Assembly (NCBI GenBank): GCA_018873245.2
Contig: JAEMBT020000001.1
Location: forward strand, 13,654,220-13,718,219
DNA length: 64,000 bases
Direction of reading: 5' to 3'
Source: Archegozetes longisetosus
Lineage: Eukaryota; Arthropoda; Arachnida; Sarcoptiformes; Trhypochthoniidae
The notes beneath the pieces were generated by a model. The model saw nothing but the letters and a program-made list of their open reading frames with translations. It did not search any database and was not told the origin of the DNA. This document shows, in pieces, positions 33,301-44,270 of this stretch (within the stretch, counting starts at the first letter, position 1; each line of letters starts with the position of its first letter). A program made the translations under genes and the position numbers.

Positions 33301-35391
33301 TAGATATGATCAACAATATCCGTCTTCTCTTTCTCTTTCTGTTTAGTATTCAGATCTTAAACTCAAACTTTTCTCATTAGATATTAAGCGTTAAAACTAT
33401 AGATTTTCAGCTTTAGTCTACCGGTTATGCCTTCCTAAACGTGAAATTATATTCAAATCTCTTATCATTACATTTGATTTGAATTCAAGAAATGCCCGAA
33501 ATCTCTTATTGAATCATTTACTTTCTATATATAATTATCAATTCGTGTGCTCTCTAAGGGTTGAGGTGTTATTTAATAAAGTTTTCATGATTTTCAATCT
33601 AATGCCAATCGGTTGTAAACTTTTCGATTGAACTACTTTACAAAAGTGTATGACATGTGCTTTTCGGTTGGTTCCAAATAATTGGAAACACGCGAAAAGT
33701 AGTCAGTTTCTCAAAGAATCGATTTCTCCGAGTTGTCACTCCTATCATTTTGAAGTAACTGAAATTTTGCGCTTATTCTCTGCTAATAAAGACTTTACTA
33801 ATCTTATAAAATCAGTGTTTTTTATCCATCTCTCAAAGAGATTTTGAAACTTTAGGAAAAATGATTCTTATTTGTTTTGCCCACAGGTAGTCAACTATAC
33901 TCTGGTTTGACTTACTGTCCAACTATCCATTAATATAGATTAATAATATCTTCAATACTAAATCATACCATAAGTACAACTTGTTCCTGAAAAAACTCAT
34001 CATTTATTCAATTTTCGTTTGGTTCCTCAAATTTTTCAATTTAAGTCATTTTATACCAAACTTAATATACATGTTTCTGATTAATACACGAAATTTTGCC
34101 GTTTCTATCATTTCTGAAATGTTTTTATCTCATATTCAAATTAGGGTTAATTTGGTACCAAACTTGATAAAATCATTTGATTGAAAGAGTTGTAAGACAC
34201 TTACTAGGAAACAACAATTTTGTTTTACAAGATTAAAATTAAAATAAATGTTATTATGAAATAATTAATGTTTTAGAAGATCTAACATAGAGTGAAAGAA
34301 AGAAAAATATCCTCATTTTCAGTCCAAGTCTTAATTATGTGCTAATAAATAACTACTGGAATATAAGACGACAGCAAGAAAAGGGGGCAAAAAAGAGGCA
34401 AAAAAGGGACAAAAAAAGGTATGAGAAAAGCTTAAATATGCAAAAAAAGGTACATAATAAAACTTGTTTGACAAGAGGATTAAGCAAAAAGATTTGGTTA
34501 GACTTTTAATATTATTTCTAGATATGCTTACTTAACATACGGTGTGCCACAAGAATTATAATAAATTGACTTAAGAAAAAACTTGAAATAAGAAACCATT
34601 TGCTTCTCAATACTGCTTACTGGCATCAGCTCTTATCTAATTTATGTAAAGTTATTTTCATTTAATAAAACCAAAATAAATACTTTTTCGCAATCTGTTT
34701 AATGGCTGTTAAAAACTTCATATCTAAAAGGTTTGTAAGAGTTTGAAACTTATTTTTCTGTTGTTTTCGAAACACTTGAAGTATTATTTATTAAAAATTT
34801 GTGGTAAAACCAGAAATCAAAATCTAGACTCGACTGCGATTCTAAACACTTTGGAACTAAACTAATTTGAGTGAAATGTTTTTTATGTGAATATTAATTG
34901 AAAGAAAAAGAGCCAAAAGAGCAAAAATTTGCCATTAAATTATTGGGAATTACTGGCTATCAAGGATTTAGAAGCAAAGCTTTTAATAAACTTTACTTTT
35001 GAGAAGTAAAGAAAAAAAAAGATAAGTTACTTAAGATGCAGATTATGTTAACATTACCTTTATTTCAATCTGAACGCATGCTTTCAACTGTCTATTTCTC
35101 AAGTTATGACTTGCGGGCAAATGCAGTTCAATACTTTGTCTTTTCACTAGAGCTTAATCTTTACAATGCATTTAAGAGAAACGAAACGCATTAGAAACTA
35201 AAGGTATGCTATTATCTAATACTAGCAGAAGAGTAGTGGAGAACTTTCTTTCAATAATAGGTAGCATTTAATCAAAAAGGCATCCATTAGTAGTTGTAAC
35301 GCAATTATAAGTCATTGTAAGACACGTGAGTGTCACAAATCATCATATTATCAAATCAGGTAACCATTAATATGAAGCATCTTATGATCAA

Positions 35392-35724
35392 ATGGTTGGC
35401 CACCCGGTGCGACCATCTGATTACTATCTTGATTTGGGTGGTGCTACCATTCCATCAATTGATTCACTTGTCACTGTGATTACATATAATACCTTTTTGC
35501 CACTTCTAACCATATTTATTCTTTTAAATCTTATGTCTGGGTTACCTAATGCGCAGTTTGGTCCTGTACAAGGCCCTGTACAAGGCCCTGTACAAGGTCC
35601 TATACAAATCCGATTTACAGAACTCTTACCAGATTACAATTCAGGCCCTAATCTACTTTTTACCGAACAGTTACAAAAATATTTGCGAATCACGCTTAAT
35701 AACTATGTTTCAAATGTAACGTAA
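35392..35724 (+). CDS. Hypothetical 110-aa protein with GPVQ repeats (doubtful)
   Basis: An open frame starting MVGHPVRPSDYYLDLGGATI with one hydrophobic stretch (FLPLLTIFILLNLM, about residues 44-57) and four in-frame 12-bp repeats coding GPVQ GPVQ GPVQ GPIQ (35560-35607). I recognise no family. Composition is less AT-biased than the surroundings, which is the only argument for coding. There are no obvious splice partners or promoter. Confidence 0.25.
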   Translation: MVGHPVRPSDYYLDLGGATIPSIDSLVTVITYNTFLPLLTIFILLNLMSGLPNAQFGPVQGPVQGPVQGPIQIRFTELLPDYNSGPNLLFTEQLQKYLRITLNNYVSNVT

Positions 35725-36500
35725 GTGCGAAGCAGTTCTCTTTCACTATTGCCTAGACTTAATTGTGAACGTGATTCGCAACAATGCTCGCTGTCTATCA
35801 CACGTTCAACGAATAGCAAGTCCTTGAAAGTCTTTTTAAAAATCAGTTTTTTCCCCAAAACTGCCATCAAATTACTCTTTCGTAAAATAAGTGGTTTAGT
35901 CTTCAAACTATTAAAATAAAATAATTATTGTACAGAGTTAATTTGAAGCAATTTTGGTAACCGCAATCATGAGTTGGATTGCGATCCCTGATCTCATTCA
36001 AAAATATGTTTAGTGGTACTTAAGCCTTACAACTGCTATATTCTCGTTATAATAAATTGAATAATACTTTAATACATTGGACACGATTTTTTGATTTTGA
36101 AAACTTTTAAAATTCTACTCTTAAGTCAATTGAATTGAACGGAAAACAAGTTAAATGACTCGACTTTTCCAAATAAGAATTTAGTGTTTATCTAAACTTT
36201 TTCGTAATTAAACGGTCAAGCAATTTGTGTTAATTAAATTCTAGCAATTAATAAGATTATTAACTCTTTATTAGTCATGATTGCAATTAAAGAGTTTGAA
36301 CTTTGCGTTTGATAAACGTTTATCTGAAGTGAAAATTATTTAAGATATTTTCCATATTAAAACCAAATACGAAATCAAAGTAGAAGTTCTCATGAAAAGA
36401 GTCATACACGAAGTCAACAAAACCAACAATAGCGCAGAAAACAAAAAGTTTTGATAACTTCAACAAATTCCTGCATAAAAAGTATTTTAGAGTGACTCAA

Positions 36501-36557
36501 AGCTGTAGAGCTGTTCATAAGCTGTAGAGCCGTTCATAAGCTGTAGAGCTGTTCATA
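36501..36557. repeat. 19-bp tandem repeat, three copies
   Basis: AGCTGTAGAGCTGTTCATA is repeated three times head to tail with a single C/T difference in the second copy. Confidence 0.85.
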
Positions 36558-36699
36558 CATCAAAAAAACAGTATTGAAAAAATACTGAGAATTAATATTG
36601 TGCAACAGACATATGACTTAGAGGTACAACAATTTACCATAACATTCAACATGGAATCTAATGCATCATTGAATATAAGGAACTCTCAATATTGAAGTG

Positions 36700-37101
36700 A
36701 CTGCTATTTCGTTTCTGCTGCAAATGTCTTGAGGCGATGGGCGAGAGAGGAATAGCTCTGCTGCATCCTTAATGGCAGCACCAACTCCTTAGTTGCATAC
36801 ATGCTGAGTGTGTTCGCATCGCTAAGAATAGGAGCGATACTTCTTAGACTACACGCTAAGATCCGGGAGAAAGGACTAAAGAAGAACTATCGCTAACTTT
36901 TTAACTGAGGGCGGAGTTCGCATTTAAAACTCTCACTAGAGCTTCCAAAAGCCAGTTGCAAAGTCCTGCCACAGAAGTAGTTGCCATCAGTTTGGCTTCT
37001 GTGCTCCCACTGAACGCATCCACTTATTCTTAGCCAGCTTTTAGAACTTTGTCAGAAGTTTTCAAGTCTAAACTTTTACGCACTTTCCACTTATTGTCTC
37101 A
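36700..37101 (+). promoter_or_regulatory. GC-richer 5' region of the odd-skipped family gene
   Basis: About 400 bp noticeably less AT-rich than its flanks, ending at the proposed first ATG. It contains GGGCGAGAGAGG (about 36739-36750), a 12-mer that recurs at about 58680-58691 upstream of the second odd-skipped-like gene. It is probably promoter plus 5' UTR; no transcription start can be fixed. Confidence 0.35.
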
Positions 37102-37754
37102 ATGCTCCAAATGACCAATACTTCTAACATGACGAGTGTTTATCAGCTCAATGGTAAGTTTGAAAGCGTTTTTATTTATTTCTTATTTATTTCTTATTTA
37201 GTTTTTACTCTAATTTTGCTCTATAAAAATAATTTGATAACAAGTCTGAAGAATTTTTCGCTCATAAAAGTTTCGATAAAACTTATTTTTAACGTTTAAT
37301 TAAATCAAAAGCGTTGAGATAAAACAAATTATTTTGAAACCTTATTCGGCAATAAGTGCTATAAATTTGTTTATTTATAGGAATTTTTATTAAAGTTATA
37401 AAAATGTTTAATAGTCTGGAACACTATATTTAAAGAAAAACTTGATTTAACTGCAAAATGAAGCGAATCGGCATTAGTTATACAAACGCTGAGTAACATA
37501 AGTAACATGTTTTGTAGAAAGTCCTAAGCATTAAAAACCACTATAATATAGATGCTTCCAATTTAATGTATTCCGATCGCTGCCGGGAATCAACTGAACA
37601 ATTGTATAAAATCCATATTACATTATAGGCGTATTATCATAACAAGTTGTAGTTTTCTTATGTATTATCAATAGTGCTCCACATCCGTGTCTTGATGTGG
37701 GTGTGAGAAGCGATAGCGGGTGGGGTTGGGATACCATTTAGTTATGAACATGTT

Positions 37755-37803
<49 letters not shown>

Positions 37804-40800
37804 GCTTTTTATAATGCTTTTACCATAACTTACATCCTGATAAGTAATAAATGCGTTGATGGCACCCTTGCAGCTATTCCTCTAACAGACAACACCACAA
37901 AACTAGCGATCAATTGCAAGCGTGGGAATTTGTTTCGGTCATCTTCTCGTCCCTGATTCAGAGAATACATCTTTTTTGATATCTACCTATATATAGATCA
38001 GATCTGTTTTATCGTTATAAAAATATTTTAATAATTCACTGAATGCCAAATGAGAAATACTTCTTGAGTAGCTTTTGCCTCACCTTTTCTTATCATAAAT
38101 ATCAGACGAGATGCTAATAGATCACTACTTATTCTTAAAAACAGCAGTTGATCACAATCATAGCCCGCTGAGCGCCACCGTATCAGTCAAGTCGACTTCT
38201 TCATCACCTAATCTCCCACTGACTCCACCATTAACTCCAAATAACTCCACTTCGAGTCCATCGCCAACTATGCTTCCATCGGTATCGCCATCATCACCAC
38301 TATCTGGTCATCTGTTCAGACCTTTGTCTATAAGGCCTGTCAAGCGATTCGATTTCGCACATTTGGCACAATCGGCCACTTCGAGTGACGACGAAGAAGA
38401 TCACCGAAGTCGATTACTGTCGTCGACAAGCATTCTCTCGCCTCCAATACAGCCAACAGTATTTGGGCCGCAACGCAATGTTTGGCCACTATCTCATCAA
38501 GTCTTACATCCTGTGCCATCGATTCCTTTACCTATACCTCATTCCTATTATCATCAATACTATCATTCGTGGCCATCGACTGCGCCTAACTCTAACTTTA
38601 CATCTCCAGTCCAATCAGTCCATCAATACTTGCGACCCTCATCTTCATCGATAAGTCTTGCTTCATCTTCATCAACCACTTCATCAACAGAATCGATAAC
38701 CGATCCATCGACTCGTGTTCCTTATGCTCAACAAAGCCAACGATCGACTCGTGTGTCGACTCGTCCTAAGAAACAGTTTATCTGCAAATTCTGCAGAAGA
38801 CAGTTCACTAAATCATATAATCTACTGATCCATGAAAGAACTCATACCGACGAGAGGCCATACACTTGCGACGTATGCAATAAAGCCTTCAGAAGACAGG
38901 ATCATCTGAGAGATCATCGGTAAGTGCTGAGTGCATTGATAGTGCTGTATAAGCAGGACTTGTCTTGAATTAAGAAATAATTTCTTAAGGAATCCCTTAT
39001 CGAAAATTAACGCTTCCATAAATTTTGCGCTGAATTTAGAGGAAGTTTTGAAACGTATTTAGAGATAAAATAGTTTTGACTCGTCTGATGAAAAGCTACC
39101 TAATTATTGGTTGAGGATAAACTTAAAGCCTAGTTTAAAATCAATAGAAGTCAATGAATTTTCAGCTATATTTTTAACTTTCTGTGCCATATCTTTCTTA
39201 AGAGCTCTTCTGAGAACTATACTATGCATTCATTCATGAGTTAAATTTGAGTCATAAACAAAGTCCATAATTGCCAACTTATTCATAAAATCTATTGCTA
39301 TTGTTAGAAAACAAGTTTACTTTAACTTTTTATTACTTCAATAACAAACTCGTGTTAAATACTTTGCAGTTTTCAATGAGTAAAGGCTTTCTAATGTGAA
39401 AGCTATCGATTATTTGCATTGAATTTTCGAGTACTCATTACGTGACGCAGGCAAATATAGAAATTTTGATAACTTATATTATACATACACATCTATAGAG
39501 TATTTCGAAAGAGATCCACTACTTTTCTAAAGCCTACAAAGCCTACAAAGCCTGCAAATCAACTATTGATTAAATGGAACTTTTTAAGTACATTTTTGAT
39601 TATAATTTCAAATATTAGGCATAGGCATAATTTAATAGTTACATTGATTAGCATAAAATAAAATCGGTTTCACGTAAAGTATATTCAATTTAATCCCAAG
39701 TTAGCGTACCTTTAGTCTGACTGAAATTCTCAACTAATGCTAACTTTTATTCAAATATATTCTAAAAATTTTCATAATCTGTCCATATGATTGCAATGAC
39801 AACAAATTCAAAGTAATCGAGAATCACGTTTCATAGTATGAATGCTCAACGTGCGAACCCAGCTATTTATCAAATTATATGTGTTCATAAAAATAATATC
39901 ATTTGAAAAGTTAATTATCATCTCGTATGATTTCAAAACTATTATGCACACTAAGGCTTATTTGATAGTAAATTTTAAGCAAACTTAAAACTATAGTCAT
40001 AACAAACTTGTTACAAATTTAAAAATTGATGCAAAAGAAAATGCTTTTCAAAGCTACTTATTGGATCGAACATAAGCCTCGACTTATAGGCCGATAGAGA
40101 TCGAAGTCGTGATTCATTTTAAAATTGACTGCAAAGGCAGCTGTCTTTCCGACAGATACCATACTCGAGAAAATCTATAATGAGGTGAATAACGAAGCCG
40201 TTGATATGATGCCAACAGTATGGCAAAAATTGCTACCAATAAGAGCATCTGTATTGAGAAAAAAGTTTAATTTATGGAATATATGCCCAACTAAATCTGC
40301 GTTGTGCGCACTCTGGTAATGCTCTGAGTGTTGCAGTGCTCTGAGTGTTGTAACGCTCTGAATGTTGTATTTGGTTTAGTGTCTGTCTCGGCACGACTTT
40401 GACGCGTGTGCAAATTAAATGAAGGGACGCTTTGCTTATATCAAAATAACAATATAATGATCCGTAATTTGTGGCAAACGAATAGCGTGAAGAAGTAGCT
40501 CACCAGGAATTAATTGGTGAAACATCTGCACACTATTAACAATAGTCTAATATTGCGTTACATGAAAGCCTATTAGGATTTTCATACTATTTAGTCTTGA
40601 AGGCACTTATGATTTGTTTTTGCAAGTTATCCGTTAAGCAAAGCTTATTTTTTATTTATTAGACTTGTTTCTCACAATCAAACAACTAGTTGTAAAACAT
40701 TTGTAAATAGATATGCAGTGACGCGCTGATGACTTGTTCAAAGACTTCATAGATTTAATGGACTAAATTAGCCATAAAAGTGAAATTCAAATTCAAATTG

Positions 40801-41766
40801 GTAAAATTCAAATTCAAATTGATGCATACATTGATATAATAAGAAGAAAAATATTTTTCAACTACGCTCTTTTGACTAAACTATGTTTAAGATGCGTGCA
40901 TGTAATCAATGTGTGTCTGTTTGTGACTCTAAATTTTAACTAATATTATTCTTGAGGGCATTCATCACTTATATAGTAGTAGTTAAGAGAGTATATAGAG
41001 AGTGAAGCTAAATATCAATAGTCTTTGATAGTAAATGAGCGCACCTGTAGAGCCAATCCCATTGAGAAAATATTTAAGTGTGCCTTAAATTTATATATAA
41101 GATTCTATGAGACAAGTACCACTGAAGATAGTACTACTTGAGATCATCTTCGTGTACTTCCTCCTAACCATATAAATTCCTGCATCGATAATTAGACAAT
41201 TCATGACTTTTTCCTATCATATCATTTTTTTCACTATCGATTTAAACCAAAACCCATTTTCAACAACTTCTATGAACAAACTTTTACTATAAAACTTGAT
41301 TTGCATCTAATCATTAATAAAGATTCTCAGAATAAGCGACTAATTACAAGGAATTGCTTTTCCATAGAAAATATTTTTTTCTTAACATTCCTATAATCGA
41401 TGCTTATTTTGGTGTTTCAACAGATACATTCACTCTAAAGAGAAGCCATTCAAATGTAGCGAATGTGGCAAAGGTTTCTGTCAGTCACGAACACTAGCCG
41501 TCCACCGGATCCTACACCAGGACAACTCTCCGCACAAATGTAACATTTGCGGCAGAAGTTTCAATCAGAGAAGCAATCTGAAGACTCATCTGTTAACTCA
41601 CACGGACATCAAGCCATACAACTGCCAACAATGCGGTAAAGTTTTCCGACGAAATTGTGACTTAAGAAGACATTCAATGACACACGAGTCGCAAGAAGAA
41701 TGCGATATTAAAAATGCTATTGAATCAAATGAAGAGCCATGCGCTGGTGCTTCGAGCCATACATAA
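37102..41766 (+). CDS. bowl: Odd-skipped family zinc-finger transcription factor (bowl/sob type)
   Basis: Model: 37102-37153 ([17 protein letters not shown], donor G|GTAAGT), 38106-38919 and 41424-41766, giving 402 aa. The second and third exons are firm. The first is inferred from its perfect donor and matching phase 1; an alternative acceptor at 38145 keeps the same frame. Exon 2 is Ser/Pro-rich, has the family motif [13 protein letters not shown] followed by acidic residues, then finger 1 (CKFC...HERTH) and most of finger 2 (CDVC...HLRDHR). The last exon completes finger 2 (YIHSKEKPF) and adds fingers 3-5 (CSEC, CNIC, CQQC). Fingers 1-3 match vertebrate OSR1/2 and Drosophila Odd/Bowl/Sob closely ([20 protein letters not shown]). 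Five fingers fit Bowl or Sob rather than four-finger Odd or two-finger Drm. It is a nuclear DNA-binding regulator of segment, leg-joint and gut patterning in insects. Orthology within the family is not settled. Confidence 0.9.
37756..37801. repeat. (GA)n microsatellite in intron 1
   Basis: About 22 uninterrupted AG dinucleotides within the proposed first intron of the odd-skipped family gene. Confidence 0.95.
38920..41423 (+). other. Intron 2 of the odd-skipped family gene
   Basis: 2.5-kb intron, donor CG|GTAAGT, acceptor TTTCAACAG, phase 2, interrupting the codon for the Arg between the two histidine positions of finger 2. It is AT-rich, with small tandem runs (AAAGCCTAC x3 near 39532; GCTCTGAGTGTTG-type x3 at 40322-40370). 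No embedded gene was seen. Confidence 0.8.
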
Positions 41767-41932
41767 TTTTGCTCAACATTTATATAAAGTCTTATAAAAA
41801 GTTATTTTTACGTATGATAAATATTTGTCTTATCTGTAATACTCGAAAATGTTTTTCTTGTTTTATAAGATAGAGATTTGTAGATAGAGAGGAAAAGCTC
41901 TTAAAATAATAGTAAATAAGATTCCAATTGTA

Positions 41933-41938
41933 AATAAA
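41933..41938 (+). other. Polyadenylation signal AATAAA
   Basis: AATAAA 167 bp after the stop of the odd-skipped family gene, with a second AATAAA near 41955. This is a plausible 3' end of the transcript. Confidence 0.5.
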
Positions 41939-42226
41939 ACGACATCCGGTTGTAATAAAAAATCAAATCACTTCAATTTCGCGTCAAAAAACTTTTTTAA
42001 AACTTTTCTGTCTCTCAGAACCAGCAAATGGTCTGTTCATTGAAGGCACGCGCCCACAGTAGCCAAAGATTTGCTCACAATTATTTTGGGTGCGCCACAA
42101 CTCTTAAAGAAAGTTAAAAAGAGAGCTCTAAGACATTGATGGCAAGAGAATGCTTAAGGAGTGCTTGGAATATATATCTTGAGACGTTTTCTCTGGTTTT
42201 CTCTCAGATTCCCTCCCACTCTGTGT

Positions 42227-42328
42227 GATAGTGCATAGTCTTTGATAGTGCCTAGTCTTCGACAGTGCCTAGTCTTCGATAGTGCCTAGTCTTTGATAGT
42301 GCCTAGTATTCGATAGTAACTAGTCTTT
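42227..42328. repeat. 17-bp minisatellite, about six copies
   Basis: GATAGTGCCTAGTCTTT-type units in tandem (GATAGTGCATAGTCTTT, GATAGTGCCTAGTCTTC, GACAGTGCCTAGTCTTC and so on). Confidence 0.85.
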
Positions 42329-43137
42329 TAATGTCGGTTTAGAGAGAAACACATTGTTTTGCTTTTAAATGTTAAGATAGAAGAAGCCAGAGTGTCATTA
42401 ATGATCTACTGGATCCAAGAGTTAGCTCATACACACCCTTAACTAAATTCTTTTTTGATAACCAGTTCTTCATATCCGGCACACTTGAGGACCTAATGGA
42501 AGGCATAGACTGTCATATGATAATTAAAGGTGTCGCGTATGCCCTAATGTAGTGCTACTGCCCATCATCTCAGCCCAGGCGCGGCTCTCTATCACTGATG
42601 ACTAATACAACAATTAAATTTGCTCCTGAAGTAGTGCGAACCATATCAAACCCCCTTTCTCTCTGTCTCTCTTTACCTCTGTTTTAATACTATGCCTATT
42701 GTTAGTCATTCTTTTGTTTTTCAGTCTTTTTGGCATAGTTTACGATCGAGTGTGTCAGCTCTAAGGCATGGCTTCAATCTATGTATATTTCTTAGTAAGC
42801 TTTTAGTATGAAAATTGCTTAACTATCATGTAATGAAGGTTTCTTCTCAAGTTGTGTTGCTGTATATGAGGGAAAGGTTGAATTTTTAATTTAAAACTCT
42901 ATTATAAAATAGTAGAAACTCACTTAACTCTTATTACTCTGATACCAATAGGACTAATAGATAGATAGACTTTTGAATTGCCAGTCAAATGAGTTTCAAG
43001 TCACGAGACTACTTTGAAGTTAGACTAAAATTTGGACCATTAATCAAATTAAATAGAAATATCACACAAATACATAAGTTAAGTGATGATTTGTCACTCT
43101 GGTTAAGAAATATAATTTTAGGGCATTTAAACTTGAA

Positions 43138-43222
43138 TACTTGAATAAATCTGGTAAATTTGAATAATCTGGTAAATTTGAATAATCTGGTAAGTTTGAA
43201 TAAATCTAGCAGGTTTGAATAA
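43138..43222. repeat. About 19-bp tandem repeat, four copies
   Basis: TTGAATAATCTGGTAAAT-type units in tandem, slightly diverged at both ends. Confidence 0.75.
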
Positions 43223-43655
43223 TTAAATTGACTGTAAAATGAACTGTAATAGAAGCATTACGCAAACAAGTGATCATAACTTAACTAGGTAGTACTGAAA
43301 TTAAAATGACATAGAAATAAGAGAAGTTATCTAGCATAGAATGACATTGAGTTGTAAAGAGTGGTGGAAAAGGAATCCGTCAATTTGATTGTAATTTATT
43401 TGAGTTAATCGCTTGTTTATGTTTATTTAAGGCAACTTTATTGAGTTGGTATTTGATAAGAAGAGAGGTTTGTTAATCTAAATTCTAGTTTCAAAATGCT
43501 TTCCAAGCGTATAAATAGTTATATTACTATACCATTACTTATGCTAAATTAGACTTAATGCGAACATAAATGCAGTAAAATAAATGATGGCATAAAGGAT
43601 GTTAAGAATTTAGTTTCAATTACTAAATAATTGCTCAGACGTTTATATTGTTGTT

Positions 43656-43754
43656 GATAGTGAAGATATGTTTGCTTCTTATCTTCCTGATAGTGAAGAT
43701 ACTTTTGTTTCTTATCTTCCTGATAGTGAACATACGTTTGCTTCTTATCTTTCT
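43656..43754. repeat. 33-bp minisatellite, three copies
   Basis: GATAGTGAAGATATGTTTGC followed by TTCTTATCTTCCT is repeated three times. The period is a multiple of three and lies in an 83-codon frame (43648-43899), but the encoded text is Leu/Ile-rich and unconvincing as a protein. Confidence 0.8.
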
Positions 43755-43983
43755 CTGCCTCTCATATGTTTCCTTCTTATCTAATATAGAGTTTGTTATC
43801 ATTTATTTCATCATTTGCTTAACATCTTATTTCTCAAACCAAAATATTATTTGCATAGATATAAAGTTAATACTGATGAAAAAGAAAGAACACGATTAAT
43901 AAATAAATAGTTATATTTATACAATAGAATGGTCGTGTATAACATGACCCCTAAATAGAAGGAAAGCATCTCGAGAAAATATT

Positions 43984-44115
43984 ATGCATTTTCTCTATCA
44001 TCATATTTATTACTATTATTTCGACTTCACTGATGATGTCTATCAGACAACTGGTGAAGGAGGCGAGGGTGGAGCCGATAGCAACATGTTGGACCAGGAA
44101 CTTCTGAGGTAGTAA
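43984..44115 (+). CDS. Possible small exon (doubtful)
   Basis: A frame reading FDFTDDVYQTTGEGGEGGAD and SNMLDQELLR with a donor-like CTGAG|GTAGTA at its end stands out as GC-richer and acidic/glycine-rich against AT-rich neighbours. An acceptor-like GATGTCTATCAG lies inside it at about 44052. Neither partner exons nor a family could be identified. Confidence 0.2.
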
Positions 44116-44188
44116 TGATAATGTTCGCTATTCTCATTCCGAATGGTATGTTATCTTTCGATAGGGAATGCTTTAAATTTTTTGAGTT

Positions 44189-44270
44189 TTAGTCCGCTTT
44201 GAGTCCGCTTTGAGTCCGCTTTGAGTCCGCTTTGAGTCCGCTTTTAGTTCGCTTTTAGTCTGCTTTCGCT
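44189..44270. repeat. 12-bp minisatellite, about seven copies
   Basis: TTTGAGTCCGCT repeated head to tail, the last units diverged to TTTTAGTTCGCT and TTTTAGTCTGCT. Confidence 0.9.

Larger units (their letters stand above)
27391..37101. other. Long interval without a supportable gene
   Basis: Nearly 10 kb of AT-rich DNA. Short frames (29402-29665, 33650-33847, 33981-34184) are hydrophobic or lysine-rich chance frames. The only frame with unusual composition is 35392-35724, listed separately. Somewhat GC-richer patches without frames occur at about 30960-31330 and 36700-37100; the latter abuts the first exon of the odd-skipped gene. Confidence 0.5.

Noticed and set aside
38385..38654. 89-codon frame overlapping the odd-skipped exon
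   Set aside because: Shadow of the real coding frame of the zinc-finger gene.
43648..43899. 83-codon Leu/Ile-rich frame over the 33-bp minisatellite
   Set aside because: The periodic hydrophobic text comes from the repeat, and no start context or family supports it.
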